Assembly: GCA_037903475.1 (NCBI GenBank)
Contig: JBAJFG010000180.1
Location: 496,001 to 560,000 of the forward strand
Source: Ancylostoma caninum
Lineage: Eukaryota; Nematoda; Chromadorea; Rhabditida; Ancylostomatidae
Direction of reading: 5' to 3'
Length of the DNA: 64,000 nt
Below the pieces are notes generated by a model. The model was not told the DNA's origin. It saw nothing but the letters and a program-made list of their open reading frames with translations, and did no database searches. A program made the translations under genes and the position numbers. Shown piece after piece: positions 57,401 through 64,000 of the stretch; position 1 is the first letter of the stretch; each line of letters opens with the position of its first letter.

Positions 57401-57499
57401 TCCGATTGTTCAGGTGGCAAAACTGGTTTGATACAAACACGTTTTAGATGGCCTATCAGAAGGAGCTGCCTAAATGTTTACATTACTGGGAACATCACT

Positions 57500-58205
57500 T
57501 GGATTCTGTGATTGAGCATTAGGAGTGGCATGGGTGGCAGCGCTGCGCGAAGCTCTGAGACGATCTCGCTCCGATTTCGGCAGCGAGGGCTTGATGGATA
57601 TTCCTTTTTTCTGAAAAGAATCTCAGTTTTGGGGTCCTTTGCAGAAATTGAAAGGCATGAAAGGAAGACGGCAGGACCACCTTGAGTAAACGTGGTCTCC
57701 TTGGTGTAGCACGTCCCAGAGGGTACACGCAGACAGGATGGCAATCTACAGATATAGCAGAAGAAATAGGAGCGGAACTCTCTTTGGCACCTACAACTAG
57801 AGCAGACCTCTTGCGTTCCATTTCTTCATGAGACATTGGCAAGGGAAGGCTATAAGATAGAGGAGGCGAAGTCTGATTACTAGAGAGAGCATTTTTGAGC
57901 AAGTCGAACTGAGACCTAAGTGATTGGACTTCGTTTCGCAAATCACAGTTCTGTTGGTGTAACTTGCTAATCTCCTCTAGAAGTTCTTAATTCCTCGCTA
58001 TAACAGCACCCATCTGTTGTTTCATTTCCAACATGAATCCAAATGCGGTCTTGACATGAGGCGTAAGACTTTGATCTTTGACAATAAGATCAACAGCGCG
58101 ATCGAAGTCTTTGTCCTCATGTGGGTTCTCAAAATCGATCCGATGCTTCTTGCCTTTACGTCCTTGAACTGCAATTAGCACTTGGAGAGTTTCTATCATC
58201 AACTC
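57500..58205 (-). pseudogene. CR1-like element: ORF1 protein
   Basis: Two overlapping minus-strand pieces. The N-terminal 71 residues include HRIDFENPHEDKDFDRAVDL. After a stop at about 57987, a Leu/Gln-rich coiled coil (NEVQSLRSQFDLLKNALS) is followed by PRRPRLLKVVLPSSFHAFQF and a basic end. ORF1 proteins of CR1-type elements commonly pair a coiled coil with a nucleic-acid-binding region of the LLKVVLPSS type. The intact frame is lost. Confidence 0.75.
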
Positions 58206-58572
58206 ACAGACCCAACAAAGTACTACTACACCTGATTACGCGGCTGAGATTTTTGAGGATTCTCCCAGCCGCAAGGACGAGGTTTTCGACTTTCAATCTC
58301 TGTTGGGCGGTATCGGAGACAACAGGGATCTACGAATCAATAGATGAAAAAGGGCACGAAGCAGATCCACTTGGCACATTAATTGTAGACGAACAACAGG
58401 GTTAGCCAAGCACGCTAGGTTAATTCTATCCAACTGAGCGTCACGTGTGGTACGATTAGGAAGAAGTAGGCACAGACTTCTGACGCAGAGGGATGATTCG
58501 ACGAGGAGTAGGTCGGAGCTAGACAGGAACTGACCGCTCGGTACGCGGTCGCGGACTCGATTTCAAAAGATC

Positions 58573-58672
58573 GTGGAACGCTTCACGAATTTGCATGTCA
58601 TCTTTGCGCGGGGCCATGCTAATCTTCTCTCTATTGTTTCAATTTTAGTATAGTATATTTTAGTATATGTTC
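58573..58672 (-). pseudogene. U6: U6 spliceosomal RNA pseudogene
   Basis: The minus strand contains aacatatactaaaat, then gagagaagattagcatggcc, then ccgcgcaaagatgacatgca and aattcgtgaagcgttcca, in the order of U6 snRNA. Differences from the conserved U6 include one U missing in the CCCUGCGCAA region and a duplicated atactaaaat stretch near the 5' end. There is no clear terminal T-run or upstream snRNA promoter. Its orientation is the same as the CR1-like ORF1 about 370 bp downstream. Confidence 0.85.
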
Positions 58673-58679
58673 TGGAATG

Positions 58680-59235
58680 AGCCAGGAATTATGCCAAAGT
58701 TATGACTAGCCTTATCTAATGGGCAAAGAAATAAGTTGTTCTAATATTGCCCGAGCGTATTATAAGGAAAGCTATCTATGTTGTCCTCCAAACACTTTTT
58801 ACATAGCGAAGGTCTAATTGTTTTCTCGAATTCCGACATAAAGTAGTTCTGTATCAGATCCCTTTTAGATTTATTTAAGTTATAAATACTTATGGGTAAA
58901 CATGTGGATGGACGCCACGTAGGGAGTAAGTTTGGGTACGTGAACAAGTTCATCATGAGTAATCTCAATGAAGCATGAAGTTCCCGGAGTCAAGCTGGCT
59001 CATTATATTCTTCTATAACAGTACAGGAATGTTGCTGCATCGGCACTTTGGGTTTCGGTCCCTTTTTGGAATCATCAGGGCCGGTAGTAAACCTCCATCT
59101 CGCGACAGCCAAGATGCGAACGCGTTAGCACCTGGTTCGCGACATCTGCACACATGTCGCAAGAATCTCGCGACATCCATGCGCGTCTCGCGAATCAATG
59201 TGTCTTCGTTGAACCATTCGGCAGGAAAAACATGT
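58680..59235. other. No supported gene; TCGCGACA-type motif cluster
   Basis: Between 59096 and 59200, ctcgcgacag, ttcgcgacat, atgtcgcaag, tcgcgacatc and tctcgcgaat follow one another at 20-35 bp spacing. The rest shows no coding signal. Confidence 0.4.
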
Positions 59236-59306
59236 GCTCATGGCGCAGCAGTTAGCGTGATTGCCGATAAAGAACACTACTGTGTTAGCGGGGTTCGATT
59301 CCAGTT
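59236..59306 (+). repeat. tRNA-derived SINE or tRNA pseudogene
   Basis: tggcgcagcagttagcg at about 59239-59255 fits an A-box, and ggttcgattcc at about 59293-59303 fits a B-box, with tRNA-like spacing. The cloverleaf stems pair poorly, so a functional tRNA is unlikely. Confidence 0.55.
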
Positions 59307-59309
59307 TAT

Positions 59310-61080
59310 TTCAACCCTTTTGCAAAACCATAGCAGTACGTGTATCCGCTTTGTGACAAATTTGGATGTGGAACTAGCTTTGCCTGTGCCTCCTCAATGA
59401 ATGGAAAACTGTCACAGATGAGCTTCAAGAAGGTCTGGGGCCTTCTTGCAACATATTTCTAGCTAGGTGCATAAGTTTGGTGCGGTTTTTCAGACAGTTA
59501 CAGTACAATCTTCTCTTCTCTTCCACTGCAAATTTTGAATCATCCTAGGAAGTCTGGACTTCACGGGTGTTTTTAATCTTTCCTCAGTTCGCAAAATTCT
59601 TTTTTGAAATTCGTGCCGAGACACGCAATTCAAGTAGTAATGAACAGATCCCCCGTGTTGTTCTCTTTGTGATTTCTCGCTCATTTTGGCCGCGTAGCCG
59701 CTATTTAGTTGTCTATGCGCTGAAAAAAGGATATCCTTGTCGATAATCCATAAAGATCACTCCTTTGTGGATTTTTTACGGCTTATTTATCATCTACTTC
59801 GCAGATCTTCTCAAAAGATCAAGGGTGCTCAATATGTATGGTGCGGATATCTGGAAGTCCAGTCATTTTGTGTGTTCATATCGAACTGCACGTCGAGCTT
59901 GTAACTGTACAAAACAAGCGATGTGGGCGAAGGCTTGAGAGCTGAGTAAATCTGCTCTGTTTTGAAGAAACTTCGTTTCGATCTTGACCAGGGGCCTGTG
60001 CCGATGCCTGACCGTTGTCAACGAACTGGACGTCCACGAACTCCGTTCGAGTTCGCGACATCGCACCTCGTTGAATCGCACACTATTTCCCCTAACTTTG
60101 GCTGTCTGCGCCTCATGACCGCGAGGTCATGAATCAAACTCTATAGCACTTCCGTTTTGCAACTCAGTGGCTGAATAAAGAATAGAATAGAATATTTGTT
60201 TATCTGCATATATTCGAGCACTTGGGAGTTTAAAGACACTCGTTTGTTTGAATGTTCAGATATTCAGCTGTATCAATTTATTTGGCCGCTCTTACATTCA
60301 AAAAATGATTTCGAATGCGATGCTCATATTATCGCTTTCCCTTGAGTTCAGCACAGGCTAGGAATGCACCTGATGCTTTAGCTTCTCTAGATAAAGCTAA
60401 TTCATGTGTGATAATCTTCCACTTCGCCTATTCAAGAATTTTCATTACATCAACAATTGAATAGAAGAGCTAGACATAACGCAGTTTCCCTATATAACAT
60501 AATGGCGAAAAAATGAAGTTCTTACAGGAGTTTTTTTGTCGAGCTCCTTTGCAGACCGCATTCACTCTTGAACATCGAGTTTTGCTTCGGTTCCAACAAA
60601 TTCGCTCATGCAGCTATGATATTGACTCAAACCACAGCGTAAGTTTGGCCGTAGAAATCTGATAACATTTAATTTTTTTCGATGTTGGTATGCTCTGAAG
60701 GGTTTCACTCCACAAAACAAAGCTAAGATTACAGGAAAATCTGAAATAAACTTCACTTCACTTGCAATGAGTGAGTGATTGTATAAATGCTGAAGTTATA
60801 AGCGTACAGTATATCTGGAAAGAAGCGCAGTGTCTCTGACAGTTCCCAAAAAAGCAGTAATTCCAGATAGAAGCGGACAACTCTCTTGATGCTGGCTCAA
60901 AGTTCCGTCTCACCATAGTGGTTCAAAACACATACTACGATGTAAGGTTATCTCACGCTGTTTTCACCGATGCTAACTTGTACCATTACAATTATTTACC
61001 ACACGTTTGTCTAGAACATTGGCCAGCTTGAGTGTTTGACTTGCTGAGTGAAATTTCTTATTTCAGCATCAACATCTAAG
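59310..61080. other. No supported gene
   Basis: Short frames only. 59863-60081 is open on the minus strand in two frames with protein-like composition but no splice signals. 60113-60130 (catgaccgcgaggtcatg) is a short palindrome. Confidence 0.35.
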
Positions 61081-63190
61081 ATGTTACATGAAAATCTTTC
61101 CTTTCTACTGCACCGTTTGGTCCGTTCGCTGGCGATGTCCGTCTTCCCGACCTTTTGATGTCATTTCGCTCTATCGTGCGCCAGGTTTGAGTGGACGCGC
61201 ACATGTTTTAGATTGGCTTGCAGTGCGTCTAGCCACCGTTACTTCGGCAGTTTCTTTTGCCGTTCCTTCGGTACATCAAAATCTAGGCCTACCTTCCAGA
61301 CAGTGTCTTCGTCAGCGCACAGAACGTGGCTGCACCATCTAAGGTGTGTTCATCCGAGTTATCGGGGCGACATCGAGCTGCTCTCGGATCTTTTCACTAC
61401 GGATGCGGTCTGCGCGTGAAACCAGCCACCCATAGTAACATCTTCATTTCCATCACACCCAGACGGCATCACTTCCTCGGTGGTTGACCAAAACTCTGCA
61501 CCATAAAATGAGACGGGTCGAACGACTGCTCAGTACCCCTTCGACTTGAAGCGATCCGGGATTCTCTTGCTGCACAGCTCTTCTGTCATTGAAGGCCACT
61601 TCAACTATGCAGCATTAACGCGAGCGACGACTACATGGGCTAGGTTCCCATCCGGTGAGACTTTTGAGCCGCTACACTCTAAGTAGTCGGCCCTCAAAAG
61701 TCATTACCATCAACCTGAGTGGTGTCGGGCTCGTTTATATCGGTCATCATATACTCAGTGTTTTTGAAGTTGTCGGAGAACAAAACGAGCTACACTCTGG
61801 ATCCTTCTACCGCTCAAGGTCCTCTTTTTGTTTTGACGCGACCATGACATCATCTGTGCAAAACAGAGCCCACGGTGTTGGCCTCTGGAGGTTTCTCGTT
61901 ACAGCATCCATGACGATGACGGCGAGAGCGGTGAGAGTGCAGGATCTCAACACATGCAACGGAGACGGGATCATGGCTCACTTGATGAACCTTTCAGGAA
62001 AGCTGTGCCAACACAGTGCGCACCAGATGACTTCATGTGATACGCGGTCAAAGACCTTGTTCAGATCGAGGAAGGTTGGAAGGCAGTGGCTCCTGCCTCT
62101 TGCTAATTTTCTCGATCAACAGACAAGCAACGGTGATTGCATTCGTGGTTCGACTTTTGCTGATCTTTGTATTTATTCTGTTAGAGACAAAATGTGAGAC
62201 ATCAGCAAAAGATGAGAAGTTGCCTTAGACTACCGTAGAATTATCGGCCGATAGTTCGATAGTCTGCACAGTTGCCTTTCCTCTTCCAGGTTATGATGTT
62301 GGTGCTCCTCCTCCGGCCAAAGGAGTCTTCCGCCGCTACATCATCGGGACCCGTCACTGTCCCTGTCCTCATCCACTTCAGCGCAGCTACGCTTTTTGTC
62401 CACGTTGATCAGTCAGCCAGTAAGCTGGCCGCAATTGTGCAGAGAATGAACGGTCGAATACTTCTGTTGAGATTTTCTCGAAGTGGTCTTCGCCGCCTTC
62501 TTGCGGTCTACTAGGAGTTTACCGTGTTTGTCTTTTTCCCTGTAGAACTTTTCGACGTCTTCGGTCTGCCGCTGGCAAGACTTCGCCAGGCCAGCCCAGA
62601 TAGGGCGTTTACGGCTATTTTTTTGCATTTAGCTTCTTCCCAACATTGTCGTTGTGCTCAGACTTGCTGAAGGCCACAGCTTTCCTTGCTGCCCTCTTCG
62701 CTTTTCGGTATTCCTGTCCGTTATCATCCATCTCGTCATCGAGGACTACGTGGTAAAGACTTTTCTACCACCTTCATCTTCAATTCTTCCGTCCGTAGCC
62801 ATGTTTGCCTAACAGTTCGCCCGCCACCTGGTTTAGGTGTGCCAGGTCGCCGGCGTGATGACCTTCAGCGATTTCATGTGGGAGTTTGCAGTGGCTTCAT
62901 TCTCTTTGGGCCGCCACCGCTTAATTGGGGCGGAACCGTTCGTGGTGCATCCTCTTTGGTGGCATAATCTTCATGTGCAGATGAGCGGGATGGTCTTGGA
63001 ACTGCGCATTCATGATGTCAAGGTTGCGAGACTCAACATATTTCTAAATGCGCTCGCCTTCATCGATCCGTGTCTCGCACCCAAACCTCCATAGCATCTG
63101 TATCTATCCCTTCTCGCTCGTACGTGGCTCTTTAGGTCTCCAGCGATAACGATTATGTCTTGAGCGAAAGATATCCCCCCCTCCTCCAGC
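61080..63190 (-). pseudogene. RTE-B retrotransposon, long but heavily decayed copy
   Basis: On the minus strand, across many stops and frame changes, I read an endonuclease remnant (IIVIAGDLKSHVRARRDRYR near 63150, for the family's AGDLN motif), linker (LAKSCQRQTEDVEKFYREKD), ANYRP-like sequence near 62250, motif A (IDLNKVFDRVSHEVIWCAL), motif C degraded to FCTDDVMVAS, and a tail with EMKMLLWVAGF and RADRIRSEKIREQLDVAPIT. The tail belongs to the same family as the short copy at 29835-30259. It is inactive. Confidence 0.8.
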
Positions 63191-63194
63191 GAGA

Positions 63195-64000
63195 AATATC
63201 CAGAGGATTAACGATTAATTGAGTGCATTCTCCGACTTACTTACTAAATCAGGAGCGTATGTATGTTTATAGCCATCTGTTGGAGTGCTGCTCCAGCCGT
63301 GCAGGGAAAGCTAAAGACTTTTTTTTGCGCATTTACTATATCAATTCATTGTGGGATTCCTTAACGAGCACTAGGGCCGGGCCAGCAACATCAGCACAAC
63401 GAGGGATAGTGCCGTCGAATATTCCGCAGGACTTCGCCGCTTTGAGTCAGGAGATATGAGCCTTTAGGGACGATCATGTTTTGAACGATTGCACTTTACG
63501 AGGCGAAAGGAATGTTGCAGTTCGAGTTGCTCCCACGACAGAGTCTAGTCTAGACTACCGCCCGCGGAAGTCAGCTCCAGAAATTGGTGAGAGTTGTCAA
63601 GGAAAAGCTAGATGATGGGGAATCTTACTCTGGAGCACACCCTTCTCACCTGAATTTTCCCACTCTTTTTGATGACAGAGTTTACAGCAAGCTATGGGAG
63701 CTGGTCTGGAACCCGTTTTTCACCCTTCCCTATCTCCTGGCCTCTAACTACTAATTGGTCTGTCCGTTCAACGTTCTGAATTCGAGAACCCGTTATTCTG
63801 AGGAAAGGAATTGGTAACCCACCCAATACGCAGTCCATTGTTCCTGCTCAGGATAGTGGTATAAGTTGATTAAATAGGTTATAGAATAAGACCATTGTAG
63901 AAACAAAAAGATATCCAAATTTCAAAGAGGAATCTTCTGGGAATATTATTGTTACTGAGGTTTCGACCGTTTTGAAACCTGAAAACCAGTAGTAATAACT
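63195..64000. other. No supported gene
   Basis: A short plus-strand frame (63223-63459) has no splice support. No repeat structure was recognised to the end of the window. Confidence 0.4.

Overview
The window looks like one contig of a strongylid (probably hookworm-type) nematode nuclear genome. Three things support this. Introns are short with TTTCAG acceptors and GTAAG/GTGAG-type donors. RTE- and CR1-like retrotransposon debris is abundant. A nuclear mitochondrial insertion keeps a nematode mtDNA gene order (COX3-trnT-ND4 and rrnS-trnS(UCN)-trnN-trnY), with 54-60 nt mitochondrial tRNAs that lack a T-arm. The species call is inference. Host genes are sparse and most of the 64 kb is repeat.

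Host genes. Plus strand, 2.6-9.6 kb: a small single-pass membrane protein whose cytoplasmic tail, built from three phase-compatible exons, carries LPSY, PPY and PPSY motifs typical of WW-domain ligands. Minus strand, 21.0-15.4 kb: ten exons with matching splice phases, in two groups of five, encode a serine-rich, coiled-coil protein that I do not recognise. A 484 bp foldback lies between the two groups, and a 3 kb foldback sits just past the last exon found. A few weaker exon candidates are listed (10.6, 42.8 kb and one inside a foldback at 25.2 kb), plus a 242 bp tandem duplication at 37.4-37.9 kb.

Repeats, left to right: two TTCGAA-rich arrays (0-1.6 kb); a foldback (3.3-4.5 kb); a minisatellite (5.3-5.7 kb); a 3 kb foldback with 1.2 kb arms (12.3-15.4 kb); a foldback with nested mariner-type element (24.8-26.6 kb); a Tc1-like element turned into an inverted pair (27.8-29.3 kb); a 5'-truncated RTE copy with target-site duplication (29.8-30.3 kb); a foldback with repeated subterminal CCGCGGTCAGCC motifs (30.7-31.5 kb); several foldbacks at 34-46 kb, one followed at once by a perfect 53 bp-arm hairpin (46.04-46.15 kb).

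Right third (48-63 kb): retrotransposon territory. An RTE family (RTE-A) occurs as a head-to-head partial pair (48.0-49.4 kb), a 3' stub abutting the mitochondrial insertion (51.5 kb) and a nearly full but broken copy (53.0-56.6 kb) that splits a CR1-like element (52.3-58.2 kb). A U6 snRNA pseudogene lies upstream of the CR1-like ORF1 in the same orientation. A second RTE family (RTE-B) is present as a heavily decayed long copy at 61.1-63.2 kb. I found no viral genes, CRISPR arrays, toxin genes or bacterial operons.
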